A stretch of 64,000 nt of DNA, from positions 186,001 to 250,000 of the forward strand of contig NZ_CABVQK010000010.1 of NCBI RefSeq assembly GCF_902499335.1. The letters are read 5' to 3'. A model generated the notes under the pieces. It was not told the origin of the DNA. It saw only the letters and a list, made by a program, of their open reading frames with translations, and did not search any database. Numbering within the stretch: the stretch's first letter is position 1; each line of letters opens with the position of its first letter. The stretch is from Burkholderia lata (GTDB lineage: Bacteria > Pseudomonadota > Gammaproteobacteria > Burkholderiales > Burkholderiaceae). Position numbers and translations under genes: made by a program. Shown piece after piece: positions 43,717-53,386 of the stretch.

Positions 43717-44366
43717 TTGCACTGGAAAACGTCACTAAGGTCTATCGGACCCGCCAGGGTTCGCGCGCAGTTCTCGATCGCATCAACCTGAAGGTTGAGC
43801 GCGGAGAGAAAATCGGTATTCTCGGACGCAACGGCGCCGGTAAGTCGACCATGATCAGGATGGTTAGTGGTGCAGAACCGCCGACCAGCGGGATGGTTCG
43901 ACGTGGCATGAGCGTATCATGGCCGCTGGCATTTGCAGGAGCCTTCCAGGGCAGTCTGACCGGCTTGGATAATCTGCGTTTCATTTGTCGGGTATATGGC
44001 GCCGATTCGAAGGCGGCCGAGCCGTTTGTTCAGGAGTTTTCCGAACTGGGTTATTACCTGAGAGAACCTGTCAAGACGTACTCGGCAGGTATGCGTGCTC
44101 GTCTGGCGTTTGCGTTATCGATGGCTATCGAATTCGACTGCTTCCTGATTGATGAAATCATTGCTGTCGGTGACAGCAGGTTTCATGCAAAATGTCACGC
44201 CGAGCTCTTTGAAAAGCGGAGTGATCGGGCGTTGATTATCGTTAGTCACGATGCCGGATACATTCGAGAGCATTGTGATCGTGCCGCGGTTCTCGTTCAA
44301 GGGAAGTTGCATCAATTCGATCATGTCGGCGAAGCCTACGAATTTTACCAGGCTAGTTCTAATTAA
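43713..44366 (+). CDS. wzt: Capsule ABC exporter ATPase (Wzt/KpsT/BexA)
   Basis: The protein is 217 aa with Walker A GRNGAGKST, signature YSAGMRARLAFALSMA, Walker B CFLIDEIIAVGD and switch His in IIVSHDAGYI. It is short and lacks the C-terminal carbohydrate-binding extension of O-antigen Wzt, as expected for capsule exporters that recognise the conserved Kdo primer. It overlaps wzm by ATGA. Confidence 0.95.
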   Translation: MIALENVTKVYRTRQGSRAVLDRINLKVERGEKIGILGRNGAGKSTMIRMVSGAEPPTSGMVRRGMSVSWPLAFAGAFQGSLTGLDNLRFICRVYGADSKAAEPFVQEFSELGYYLREPVKTYSAGMRARLAFALSMAIEFDCFLIDEIIAVGDSRFHAKCHAELFEKRSDRALIIVSHDAGYIREHCDRAAVLVQGKLHQFDHVGEAYEFYQASSN

Positions 44367-44398
44367 TTTAATATTTAACCTTCGAATTTGATCTTTTT

Positions 44399-45676
44399 GT
44401 GATGTGGAAAACGGTGCGGTTGCATCTTCTCCAGTTGCTCGCCGTTCGCTACCACGAGGCTTGGGTGAAACACGCCCGCCAAGGCATTGCGTCGTTGCGC
44501 GTCCAACCGGAACCGCAGCGCAGGGGCAGGTGGTTGCTCGTCGATGTCTCGATCTTCGCCATGCATGACGCGGGAACAGGCATTCAGCGCGTTGTCCGCT
44601 CCGTCGCTATCGAATTGTTGCGGGCCCCCCCGGATGGCTTTGAGGTTAAGCTGGTCAGAGCCACGCGCAAGCTGGGCTATCGCCATGTCGAGCTTCAGTG
44701 CCCGGTTGGAGACGACGATCGATTGCAAATGCGGACGCTCGATCTTCCGGTAAATGTTCAATGCGGCGACATTTTTCTCGGCCTGGACTTCAGTAGCCGG
44801 ATCATCCCGGCGAGATTGCGTGAATTATTGTCTTGGCGACAGATCGGAGTAAAGTGCGTATTTGTCGTCTATGATCTGATTCCGGCCCTATATCCGCAGT
44901 GGTTCACGAAGAAAGGTAGAAATAGTTATCAAAGGTGGCTGAGGTCAATTTCGATTCACGCCGATATGCTTTGCTGTATTTCGAATGCAGTAGCGGATGA
45001 TGCTCGTCATTGGATTTCATCGAGATTCGGCATTGACGACGACGAAATTAATTTTCGCTGGTTCTATCTTGGCACGTCATTCGGTGAGGAGGTAATCGAG
45101 CCGATTCAGCCGGCGGTCGTGCGAGGCAGCGGAAGTGAAGCCGCGCTCGCGAGATCCTTGTTGATGGTCGGCACCGTCGAGCCGAGAAAGGGACATGACC
45201 AAGTGCTGGGCGCTGTGGAGGAGTTGTGGCGGCGAGGATTCGATGTCGTACTGGTCGTGGCGGGGCGACAGGGCTGGAATGTCGAATCGTTTGCCGCACG
45301 TCTGCGTGCGCATCCCGAGAACGGCAAGCGGATCATCTGGTTGGAGGATGTCAGCGACGGCCAGTTGGGATGGCTCTACAAGAATCTGGGTGGACTGGTG
45401 ATGGCGTCGATGGCGGAGGGATTTGGCCTGCCCCTCGTCGAGGCGATGCATTACGGAATGCCAATCTTGGCGCGGGATCTGCCGGTGTTCAGAGAAATTG
45501 CCGGAGAGTCAGCATCGTATTTTTGCGACGACAATCCGATTCAGTTCGCGGATCGAATACTCGAATGGATGAATGATTCAGAATCGGAAAGAGCGCCCGC
45601 GACTGACCGAATGAGGTTGCTCAACTGGCGGGAGAGCACGAATTGGCTGATCAGGCATCTGAACGAACTGGCTTGA
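44399..45676 (+). CDS. Family 4 glycosyltransferase
   Basis: The protein is 425 aa from a GTG; an ATG follows directly at 44,402. N-terminal residues 1-45 are basic. GT-B motifs are RGRWLLVDVSIF with TGIQRVVRSVAIEL, VYDLIPALYPQWF, LMVGTVEPRKGHDQVL, VVAGRQGWN and MAEGFGLPLVEAM. TGIQRV...EPRKGH is shared with the other capsule glycosyltransferases here, implying related sugars. It follows wzt by 32 bp and probably ends the first plus-strand operon. GC content is lower than in core genes. Confidence 0.85.
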   Translation: MMWKTVRLHLLQLLAVRYHEAWVKHARQGIASLRVQPEPQRRGRWLLVDVSIFAMHDAGTGIQRVVRSVAIELLRAPPDGFEVKLVRATRKLGYRHVELQCPVGDDDRLQMRTLDLPVNVQCGDIFLGLDFSSRIIPARLRELLSWRQIGVKCVFVVYDLIPALYPQWFTKKGRNSYQRWLRSISIHADMLCCISNAVADDARHWISSRFGIDDDEINFRWFYLGTSFGEEVIEPIQPAVVRGSGSEAALARSLLMVGTVEPRKGHDQVLGAVEELWRRGFDVVLVVAGRQGWNVESFAARLRAHPENGKRIIWLEDVSDGQLGWLYKNLGGLVMASMAEGFGLPLVEAMHYGMPILARDLPVFREIAGESASYFCDDNPIQFADRILEWMNDSESERAPATDRMRLLNWRESTNWLIRHLNELA

Positions 45677-46355
45677 CTGGCAGGCCTTGTCCTGGCCAAT
45701 GGCATGGTTGGCCGGGGCAACCCCCCGGGGGGAAATTTATTGCGTGTTGCCTTTCCGCAGGCGCCCGGCGTGAGTGTCGTCGCGCCAATCGCGAGATCTA
45801 GCTTGACTAGGCCGGCCGATAGCCTTCGCCGGGGTGGCGACGATTAGGCAACGAACGGCAGCGGGGCCGACACGAGGTTGTTTCGCGAGCGCAGGTGCCC
45901 GACCTCGACGTGACGTATCGCCTGACGGCAATCGAAGCACATTCAACAATCTTTCGCCGAAATTTAACGATTTTGGCGTCGTCGTCGCGCCGACACAATT
46001 ATTGCGAGATTTTGCTGATATTCTTCGTCTATTGCGACGTAAAATCTTCAAAATCGCTCGATTCGTTCGTTCGGGTGCAGGCATGTGTTCAGACAAATGA
46101 AAATTTGTGAAGTGAGCCCGATTGCGCCCTCGTCACAGGCCAGCCTGGAAGGGAGTCGAGTTTGCCGAGAGTGGCTCGGGGCGGACGTTCCCGTTTGGTG
46201 CGGTTGGCCATGAGCATCCGACCGGGCAGGTCATCGGTCGGTCCGTACACGTAGCGATTCAGCTCCGCGAAGCTCATACTTTGGTGACTCACGCCAAAGA
46301 TGGGCCCCCCGGGGGAAAGATGGGTTGTGTTAGTCAGAACATGTGAAGGGGAAAC
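45677..46355. other. 679-bp intergenic region with two C/G palindromes
   Basis: No gene is supported. CCCCCCGGGGGG (near 45,721-45,732) and CCCCCCGGGGG (near 46,304-46,314), each followed by GGAAA or GAAA, bracket about 570 bp whose middle (45,940-46,100) is AT-rich. A hairpin GGCCAA-tggcatgg-TTGGCC lies at 45,694-45,713 just after the glycosyltransferase gene and may end it, though without a T run. The AT-rich part probably carries the promoter for the GSCFA gene. Short frames here look like noise. Confidence 0.5.
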
Positions 46356-47471
46356 ATGAAGAATCCTTATTCCGGTAAACCGGACTACGCTTTCTGGAAA
46401 CGATCGGTGTCCAGCCTGAACATCGGTGAAGTGGATCCGGTAGTGTCGGCGCCGTTCCCGATCAATCTCGGGGACAAGATCGCGACGGCAGGGAGTTGTT
46501 TCGCCCAGCACATATCGAGAACGTTGACCTCGGAAGGTTACGACTATCTGGTGACGGAGAGTGCCCCGCGCTCCACTGCTGCGGTTGACGACGGATACGG
46601 TGTATTCCCGGCTCGCTTCGGCAATATCTACACCGTGCGTCAGCTTCTGCAGTTATTCCTCCGGGCTTACGGCTTGTTCCATCCGGTCGATTCAGTATGG
46701 TGGCGGGCAGATGGTCGCGCGGTCGATCCGTTTCGCCCGCGGGTACAGGAGTCTGGATTTGCCAGTCGTGGAGAGGTTGAATCCGATCGTATTGAACACT
46801 TCAAGGCGGTGCGCGAAATGTTCGAGCGCGCAAACGTTTTTGTGTTTACGTTGGGGTTGACGGAGGGATGGGTCTCGGATGTCGATGGTGCTGTCTTCCC
46901 GATCGCTCCCGGTGTGGTTGCCAATCCGGATGCGGGGGATTCGATTTCATTCCGGAATTTTACGGTTCGGGAGATGGAAGAGGATTTGACCAAGTTCATC
47001 TCGCTGCTGCGGGGCGTCAATCCAGCCATCAAGATCATCCTGACCGTTTCGCCGGTCGCTTTGGTCGCAACCTATGAAGCGCGCCATGTGCTGGTTTCGA
47101 CCTGCTATAGCAAGTCGGCGTTGCGTGTTGTTGCCGAGGACGCGTCGCGCTGCCATTCAAATGTGGCCTATTTCCCCTCGTATGAAATCATAACCGGGGC
47201 ATATGCTCGTTCGTCATATTTCGAGGACGATCTCCGGGAAGTACGGCCAGAGGGAGTGGCGCACGTGATGCGCCTGTTCAAGCGTCACTACCTTGGCGGT
47301 ACCGACACAACGGTTTTCGATGCCGCGGCACCTTCCGCTCGGCCCGCAGATTTTCGCCCGGATCATGCGGCATTCACGACGGCGGGCGGGACATCAACCG
47401 CGGAGCACATGAAACAGCTTCAGAATATTATTTGTGATGAAGAAGTCCTTGATCAGGACTTCGGCAACTAA
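46356..47471 (+). CDS. GSCFA-domain protein
   Basis: The protein is 371 aa. TAGSCFAQHISRTL (GSCFA at residues 46-50) is the family signature. FTLGLTEGWVS and VNPAIKIILTVSPVAL (near residue 225) fit the SGNH-hydrolase-like fold of the GSCFA family, whose Ser in GSC is a likely nucleophile. Members occur in polysaccharide loci, and esterase or acyltransferase activity on glycans is suspected, not shown. There is no signal peptide, so it is cytosolic. A ribosome-binding site (GAAGGGG) precedes the ATG. It is followed 22 bp later by the WcbI-like gene, so the two probably work together. Confidence 0.85.
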   Translation: MKNPYSGKPDYAFWKRSVSSLNIGEVDPVVSAPFPINLGDKIATAGSCFAQHISRTLTSEGYDYLVTESAPRSTAAVDDGYGVFPARFGNIYTVRQLLQLFLRAYGLFHPVDSVWWRADGRAVDPFRPRVQESGFASRGEVESDRIEHFKAVREMFERANVFVFTLGLTEGWVSDVDGAVFPIAPGVVANPDAGDSISFRNFTVREMEEDLTKFISLLRGVNPAIKIILTVSPVALVATYEARHVLVSTCYSKSALRVVAEDASRCHSNVAYFPSYEIITGAYARSSYFEDDLREVRPEGVAHVMRLFKRHYLGGTDTTVFDAAAPSARPADFRPDHAAFTTAGGTSTAEHMKQLQNIICDEEVLDQDFGN

Positions 47472-47493
47472 TCCCCGAAACGACAGGCGAATC

Positions 47494-48390
47494 ATGAAAA
47501 TCTCTCTTGTAGGTATCTGTCAAGTCGTGGGAATGGCCGCCTATTTGCGAAAGCAATTTCCCGTGGTAGAAGTATCTAGTTATCATGTGCAGCCAACGTC
47601 AAATAGAAACGAAATAATCAACCATCTGAAAGACTCGGATTTGATTATTTCGCAAATCCTGCCAGATCACGGCATGGAAGAATTTTCGAAAGATGCGCTG
47701 CGGGAAATTGCGAGGGATGTCGTAATTATCCCGCCATTGGTGTTCAGCGGTTTTCATCCCGATATGATCATCATTCCGCATCGCGGGGTACCACTGAATT
47801 CTCCGATCGAGGTCTATCACTCCAGAATTATTGCGGCTGCCTATACGCTTGGTTTGCCTGATACGCAGGCGGCAAATATTGCCAATGCGTTGATATTTAA
47901 CCGCCTCGGTTACTTTCATCACTTCAATGCAGCCAAGGAAGTATTCTTTGAGCTGTTGCGCCCCTATCAGCTCGAAGAGTTCGCGCGTTCACGCTGGGAC
48001 GACTGGATTTCGCGCGGTGCATTCATGCATACACCGAATCACCCGAGCGTCGCTATTCTCGGTGAGTTTGCACTGCATGCCGCCAAAACAGCAGGCCTTG
48101 AGCCTGGTTCGCCGGTCGAAGGCGAGATCGACGATATCTTCGACGATCAGCATGGTTGCCCGGTATACCCCGAAATTGGGCGTTATCTTGGAGTGCAGGG
48201 AGCCGACCGTTTTCGTACTTACAAGCGAGCGGCCAATAGCGAGGCGGAGAGATACATGGACATCCATCGCTTTGCGAAAAATGCGTACGAGATCTATCGT
48301 TCGCTGGAGCGTGATGAGCTTCTCGTCGACTCCTCGATCCGCTTCGCCCGGAAAGTCATACAGGACCTGATTTCCGACTCACGCTCTTGA
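47494..48390 (+). CDS. WcbI-like polysaccharide biosynthesis acyl/acetyltransferase
   Basis: The protein is 298 aa. KISLVGICQVVGMAAYLRKQ at the start matches the (G)NCQ...L motif of the WcbI family, and SDLIISQILPDHG and FSGFHPDMI fit its N-terminal domain. B. pseudomallei WcbI binds coenzyme A and is proposed to acetylate the capsule sugar. It lies in an operon with a GSCFA protein. Here the motif reads GICQ rather than GNCQ, a change worth checking. ATG 47,494 is chosen over an upstream start inside the GSCFA gene. Confidence 0.8.
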   Translation: MKISLVGICQVVGMAAYLRKQFPVVEVSSYHVQPTSNRNEIINHLKDSDLIISQILPDHGMEEFSKDALREIARDVVIIPPLVFSGFHPDMIIIPHRGVPLNSPIEVYHSRIIAAAYTLGLPDTQAANIANALIFNRLGYFHHFNAAKEVFFELLRPYQLEEFARSRWDDWISRGAFMHTPNHPSVAILGEFALHAAKTAGLEPGSPVEGEIDDIFDDQHGCPVYPEIGRYLGVQGADRFRTYKRAANSEAERYMDIHRFAKNAYEIYRSLERDELLVDSSIRFARKVIQDLISDSRS

Positions 48391-48681
48391 GTGGTGCTGG
48401 TAGGGCAGGCGTCGAGTTGCGGTCGGTGTCGCATGCCGGCCGCTTGATCCGCTCGAACCCAATGGTGGATCACGCGCTTGACGAGGCGCTGGCGCAAACC
48501 AGCACGCAGCTATGCCGATTGTCCGTGACCGCTTCCGCAGCCGACGCGATTGGCGAACGATGCATCTTTTCGGTAGTCTACGACTGTATTCGGCGGGCGT
48601 ACTCGAAGAGGCCATACAAGGCATGTACCGAGACCGATGCCGATATTTGCTGGATTCTCGGACCTGCGTGCTGAACTCCCT

Positions 48682-50379
48682 ATGAAACATGTTGGATCGG
48701 TTGTGGCCGTGATGGTTGGCCTGTCTGCTTTCGCTGCAAAGAATGCGGTCGCGCAGGTAGTTGATGTGCCCGGTCCAGAGATGGTTGCGGGTACGGATCG
48801 AAAGCACGGCGGCCGCGAAGATGCCATCTGCGATGCGACAGGAAAAGAGGACTCGACTGCCTGTCTCGAAAAAAAGATGCGCGGCCTGATCGGTGGAGGC
48901 CGCGTCAAGGTAACCGGCAAATACTTGATTGAGCGACAGTTGGTTGTCCCACCCGGTGTTTCACTCGAGGGTGAGTGCGCAACGCCGGGAACCAACGGCA
49001 GCAATTCGATCGTCGAATATGCTAACTCGCGTTGTGGTGTGATGAGTGTGAGTCCCACGGCGACAATTGTCTTGTCTTCCGGTGCGAGTATTCGGGCAAT
49101 GCAGATTTTTCGCGCAGGGATGACGTTCCCTGCGCCCGATAGCAAATCGTACGCAGGAACGGCAATTACGATCGGCGGCGATGACGCCGCGGTGGATCGC
49201 GTCACGATTCTCGGATTCGACCGAGCTGTGTATGATGCGGGCTATCAGCGGCCATTGATCAATTCGCTGTACGGCGATAATAACAATGGCATCGAGCTCA
49301 CGCGTGTGTACGATGTCGCTCGAATTGCCAACTGCCATATGTGGCCTTTCGCAACGATTGCATCATCGGGAGGCCCATTGCGCAATCGGCGGTCGGGCAT
49401 TGCGTATAATTTTCACGATACCGTTGATGGTCCAGTTCTCGTCAATAATTTCTCGTACGGCTACAAAATATCGTTTCGCTTTGCGAATGTCAGTACAGTT
49501 AGTGCGGTCAACAACTTTGCGGATAACGTCGAGCAGTCTTCTGATTCTGAGGGGTGGCGATTTGACGGAAATCTGAATGGATTTTCAGGAATGGGAAATG
49601 TTTCCTGGAGTCAGGCTGTTGGGGTGCGTATTAATTTGAATCCCAGTCAAATCGTTGATTTATCTGGGATGCGATTTAATCATAATTCGACGCATATTTA
49701 CGTTGAAAGTGGAAGCGTGAAGGTGTACGGGGCAGAGTTTTTCAATGCCAAAAAAATATTGGTGATTCGGGGCCCGGATTCAATTGTTATGTTCGATAGG
49801 AATACGTTGGCGAATAACGATGTCAGTATTTCTGCGCTTGTTTCGACAGAAAATGTTAATATCGGGCCGGATAACCTAAATTTAACGGGTAAGCAGGAAG
49901 GGGGGCTCTCCTCTGGGGGGCTAAAAATACCCGAACTGATATCGCGCGAAATTTTGAATATTCCGTCAAATGGTGAGGTATTTATGGTGAAGGGGGCCGC
50001 CGGATTGCGGTATCTCGGCGGCGGTTGGGCAGGACGGACGATCACGCTGATATTTCGCGATGCGTTGACGGTTTATTCGGGTGACGGCCGTGATTCGCTG
50101 TTTGTGGACAACGGCGGCAAATTTCAGGCGAATCGCAACGCTGTGCTGGTACTGGTTCATGATGGGGCGCGCTGGATCCAGGCGGCCGGAGCTGGAGCAC
50201 GACCCGAGGCGATGCCTCAGGCAACGGTCGCAACTCTACCCGCATGCGGCCAGTCATCGATCGGCTCAACTTACTTGGTGACCGACGCAGCGATGCCGCA
50301 ATACGCGAAGCCGTTAACGGGCAGCGGTACAACGACTGTGCTGGCGGTGTGTGACGGGGCGAAGTGGGCTGCGCATTGA
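48682..50379 (+). CDS. Secreted parallel beta-helix protein
   Basis: The protein is 565 aa. A signal peptide (KHVGSVVAVMVGLSAFA, cleavage near AVA-Q) is followed by a segment resembling pectate-lyase-superfamily N-caps: RVKVTGKYLIERQLVVPPGV with SLEGEC. Runs of short repeats (SIRAMQIF; DRVTILGFDRAV; INSLYGDNNNGIEL; VSAVNNFADNVEQS; VDLSGMRFNHN) are typical of right-handed beta-helices. The C-terminus carries a tail-fibre-like domain (GRTITLIFRDALTVY, then GARWIQ). It may cleave, epimerise or bind the exported capsule in the periplasm or outside. No catalytic residues can be assigned by eye. Its third-position GC is visibly low, so it was probably acquired. Confidence 0.7.
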   Translation: MKHVGSVVAVMVGLSAFAAKNAVAQVVDVPGPEMVAGTDRKHGGREDAICDATGKEDSTACLEKKMRGLIGGGRVKVTGKYLIERQLVVPPGVSLEGECATPGTNGSNSIVEYANSRCGVMSVSPTATIVLSSGASIRAMQIFRAGMTFPAPDSKSYAGTAITIGGDDAAVDRVTILGFDRAVYDAGYQRPLINSLYGDNNNGIELTRVYDVARIANCHMWPFATIASSGGPLRNRRSGIAYNFHDTVDGPVLVNNFSYGYKISFRFANVSTVSAVNNFADNVEQSSDSEGWRFDGNLNGFSGMGNVSWSQAVGVRINLNPSQIVDLSGMRFNHNSTHIYVESGSVKVYGAEFFNAKKILVIRGPDSIVMFDRNTLANNDVSISALVSTENVNIGPDNLNLTGKQEGGLSSGGLKIPELISREILNIPSNGEVFMVKGAAGLRYLGGGWAGRTITLIFRDALTVYSGDGRDSLFVDNGGKFQANRNAVLVLVHDGARWIQAAGAGARPEAMPQATVATLPACGQSSIGSTYLVTDAAMPQYAKPLTGSGTTTVLAVCDGAKWAAH

Positions 50380-50445
50380 CGTGGCGTCGTCCTGCATTCT
50401 CGCTGGATACCGCGATCAGGTTTTTCATTGTGACGGCGCTAGTGA

Positions 50446-51564
50446 CTACTCTTGAGAGATTTGCCGATAGAGTTCGATCGTCCGATCTGCGCAGCGCTTC
50501 CAGGTGAAGCGGCTGGCCACCGACAAGCCCGCGGACACTGCGGTTCGCCGCCACTCGTCGTCAAGGAGGATTTTTGCGATGCCTTGCTTCAACGCTTCGG
50601 TATCGTCGGGGTCCACAAGCCACGCTGCGCCGCCGGCGACCTCGGGGAGGGATGAGCGATTCGAAGTCAAGGTCGGGATGCCGCTGGCGAGCGCCTCGAG
50701 GACAGGGAGTCCAAATCCCTCGTAAATCGACGGGTACAGGAAGGCGCGTGCACCGGAGTAAAGGAGCGGAAGCGCCGATTCGGGAACAAACCCGAGATAG
50801 CGGAGCCATCCGTCGCGCTGGTAGGTCTCGATGCGAGAATGTAGCGCGTCACTCAACCAGCCTTTGCTGCCTGCCAACACCAGCGGGTAGTGCCGTCGTA
50901 CGTCGTCGGGGAGGCTGGAGTAGGCATCGAGCAGGTAATCAATTCGCTTGCGCGGTTCCAGCGTTGATACGCACAGTGAATATGATCCGAACCTAAGTCC
51001 GGTTGAACCCAGGTAGTTTTGCAGATCGCTGTTGTCACGAGGGTGGAAATCGGTCGCCACGCCGAGTGGAATCGATGTAACGCGATGGTCCGGCCATCCG
51101 AAGTAGTCGATGACTTCCTTTCGTGTGGCTTCGGAGTCCGTGACCAGGTGTTGTGCTCTGTTGAGCGTAGAATCAAACCGGTTTTCGAAATCGGCGAGTC
51201 GTTCGCGGGGGTGTGCCTCGGGATACCTGAATACCGACAAATCGTGAATGGTCGAGATTCCGGAGTCGGCCAGATCCGGAAGAAAGTAATTGGGCGAGTG
51301 AAACAGGAACTGTCTTGCCTGACGGTTCAGTCGCCAGCGCCGGAACTTCCGTGCCGTTTGAGCAAGCACCCCTTTTCGGTGTCGAGTTTGAACGAGATTG
51401 CTTAACAGTACGTTCGGGTTCTCGATCCAACGATTCTGGAGAAAGAATTTCAGCTCAGCGAAATTCGATGAATCTGCCAGGTAATGATTGGCTAACTCAT
51501 ACGTGTAACGACCGATGCCGGTGAGAGGTGGTGTAATGGCGTCGACGCAGAAGGCAATTTTCAT
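50446..51564 (-). CDS. Family 4 glycosyltransferase
   Basis: The protein is 372 aa. MKIAFCVDAITPPLTGIGRY, HSPNYFLPDLADSGIST with IHDLSVFRYPE, LCVSTLEPRKRIDYLL, and YPSIYEGFGLPVLEAL are those of GT4 mannosyl/rhamnosyl-type transferases. Cytosolic. It is the last gene of the right-hand minus-strand run, 193 bp after the next upstream gene. It converges on the beta-helix gene (66-bp gap). Confidence 0.88.
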   Translation of the reverse strand: MKIAFCVDAITPPLTGIGRYTYELANHYLADSSNFAELKFFLQNRWIENPNVLLSNLVQTRHRKGVLAQTARKFRRWRLNRQARQFLFHSPNYFLPDLADSGISTIHDLSVFRYPEAHPRERLADFENRFDSTLNRAQHLVTDSEATRKEVIDYFGWPDHRVTSIPLGVATDFHPRDNSDLQNYLGSTGLRFGSYSLCVSTLEPRKRIDYLLDAYSSLPDDVRRHYPLVLAGSKGWLSDALHSRIETYQRDGWLRYLGFVPESALPLLYSGARAFLYPSIYEGFGLPVLEALASGIPTLTSNRSSLPEVAGGAAWLVDPDDTEALKQGIAKILLDDEWRRTAVSAGLSVASRFTWKRCADRTIELYRQISQE

Positions 51565-51757
51565 GAATTCGCGATAGTGGCAAGACAACCTTGGGCGAGG
51601 TGCGCCATATCCAGTCAAAGTTGGGCGACACCGTGATGGAGTCCATCTCGATGTCGCGGTTGATGAGTCGTGTATCAGCCTGTCACGTCAGGTCTTGCCG
51701 CGCATGAGCAGCAAGCCAACCCGGAGGCGTTCGCAACCGGCTGAAATACAGTGATGC

Positions 51758-53380
51758 TTAACTGATCGACTCGGTGTTTGACATGTGGCGACTGGCGTGA
51801 TCTCGTGAAAATTCGATAATGCATGCCAGTGCTTCGGCGGCGTCTTCATACGCGAACCACACCGGAAGCCCGTGTTCTGCGGGCAGTCCCCTGAGTTTTG
51901 CCTGAGGCAAGACTACTGGCACCCTGATGTCTAGGTTCTGGCGTATCACGCTGCTCAGATCGCCATTGCTCTCGGTAATCCAGATCAACGAGAACTCTCG
52001 GAGTTGCGTCGGAGTGATCCATTCATGGTGTGTGAAGACAGGGCGAATTTCTTCGGCGAGACATTCATGGGTGGCTTCGACAATCGTGGCAAACGACTGG
52101 TCGAATCTGTCTCCGATGCACAGAATCCGCGCTGCCGGGCCGGGTGTTCGAGAATGATCGATCGAAAGCCTGTAGATATGAACGAGGCGCGAAACTTGCA
52201 TCTCGAAGGCATTGAACCGCATGGCTTCCTGCGCATTGACGCCGAGCAGGGTACGCAATTCCGGAGAGCGCGCCATTTCTTCTATGCAATGGGCGAGGTC
52301 GCTTGCGTTGCCGGGTTCGAAGGTCAAACCGGTGACACTATGTTTGACAAGTTCCGGCATGCCGCCGATTCGCGATGCAATGACCGGTATTCCGGAGCAC
52401 ATGGCTTCCGTGATCGAGACCGGCTGATTTTCAGGCCAGATCGACGGAAGAACCAGCACGTCGGTATTTTCATAAACGGAAGTCATCTGTTCATTCGGGA
52501 TTTTCCCCCAGAATGTCACGAGATCCTTGCAGCCATTGCTGGTAACCAAGCGTTCGTATTCTTCACGCTGCTCGCCTTCGCCGATCAGATTGACGTGAAC
52601 GTTGACATGGTTCTTGACGATCGCGAGCGCGTTTAGCAGGGTGGCGGCGCCCTTGTGCTTGCCGAAGTAACCAACAAAGGTAAAGCGCACGGCAGGTGCT
52701 GCGCGTCTTTCGATATTGGAAAAGCGTTGGAAGTCGACGCCATTCCAGTTGACGTGCATCTTCTCCGCCGGGAAGCCAGCCTTCAAGTAGGAGTTTGCCA
52801 AATGGGCCGAAGGGGAGATGAAGGCGTCGACGCTGTCGAACAAGATCCGGAAATGCCCTTGGCGAAGCCGGATCGGTATGTTTCTGCCACGTCCGTCGTC
52901 TAGTGGGCCGTGGCATCGCGTGCAGGCCGTGAAGTCATCACAAAGCTGCCCATCCTCAAGCATTGCCGTATTCTTGAGGCAATATCCCCAATGATCATGG
53001 AGCGTGACGACACAAAACGCACCGGCATCCTTAGCGATCCGGAGAATGCGCGTCGACAGTCCGATCAGATTATGTCCATGCACCACATCGGGCTTGAAGC
53101 GCTCGATGACCGCACGAAAATTGTCTTCAACTTCCGGGTGGTTGAAGCTGAGCAGGTTGATCTGGAAATCTTCGCCGGTCAGCCGATTACGGTGGACCGT
53201 GATTCCATCTAGTTCGTCGGTGCGTAAGCTATGTCGGGGGTAACCTTCGCGAATGTCCCCGCAAAACACTTCGACTTCATGTCCGGCGTGTTTCAACATG
53301 ACCGCTTGCTGGTGCGCGATCAGTTCGGCGCCACCGATGAACTTCGGCGGATAGACGTTTGAGCAGATAAGTATCTTCAT
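51758..53380 (-). CDS. Family 4 glycosyltransferase with C-terminal extension
   Basis: The protein is 540 aa. Residues 1-385 form a standard GT4 enzyme: MKILICSNVYPPKFIGGAEL, VVHGHNLIGLSTRILRIAK, VRFTFVGYFGKHKGAATLL, and WPENQPVSITEAMCSGIPVI. About 150 extra residues follow (from ~395: ARILCIGDRFDQSFATIVEA), ending in an unassigned alpha/beta segment. A zinc-ribbon-like CTRCHGP occurs near residue 157. It lies 6 bp after the 975-aa gene, so it belongs to the same operon. Confidence 0.85.
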   Translation of the reverse strand: MKILICSNVYPPKFIGGAELIAHQQAVMLKHAGHEVEVFCGDIREGYPRHSLRTDELDGITVHRNRLTGEDFQINLLSFNHPEVEDNFRAVIERFKPDVVHGHNLIGLSTRILRIAKDAGAFCVVTLHDHWGYCLKNTAMLEDGQLCDDFTACTRCHGPLDDGRGRNIPIRLRQGHFRILFDSVDAFISPSAHLANSYLKAGFPAEKMHVNWNGVDFQRFSNIERRAAPAVRFTFVGYFGKHKGAATLLNALAIVKNHVNVHVNLIGEGEQREEYERLVTSNGCKDLVTFWGKIPNEQMTSVYENTDVLVLPSIWPENQPVSITEAMCSGIPVIASRIGGMPELVKHSVTGLTFEPGNASDLAHCIEEMARSPELRTLLGVNAQEAMRFNAFEMQVSRLVHIYRLSIDHSRTPGPAARILCIGDRFDQSFATIVEATHECLAEEIRPVFTHHEWITPTQLREFSLIWITESNGDLSSVIRQNLDIRVPVVLPQAKLRGLPAEHGLPVWFAYEDAAEALACIIEFSRDHASRHMSNTESIS

Positions 53381-53386
53381 CGCAAT

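Noticed and set aside
45737..46100. Short frames on both strands between the capsule glycosyltransferase and GSCFA genes
   Set aside because: No ribosome-binding site, domain or codon bias supports them.
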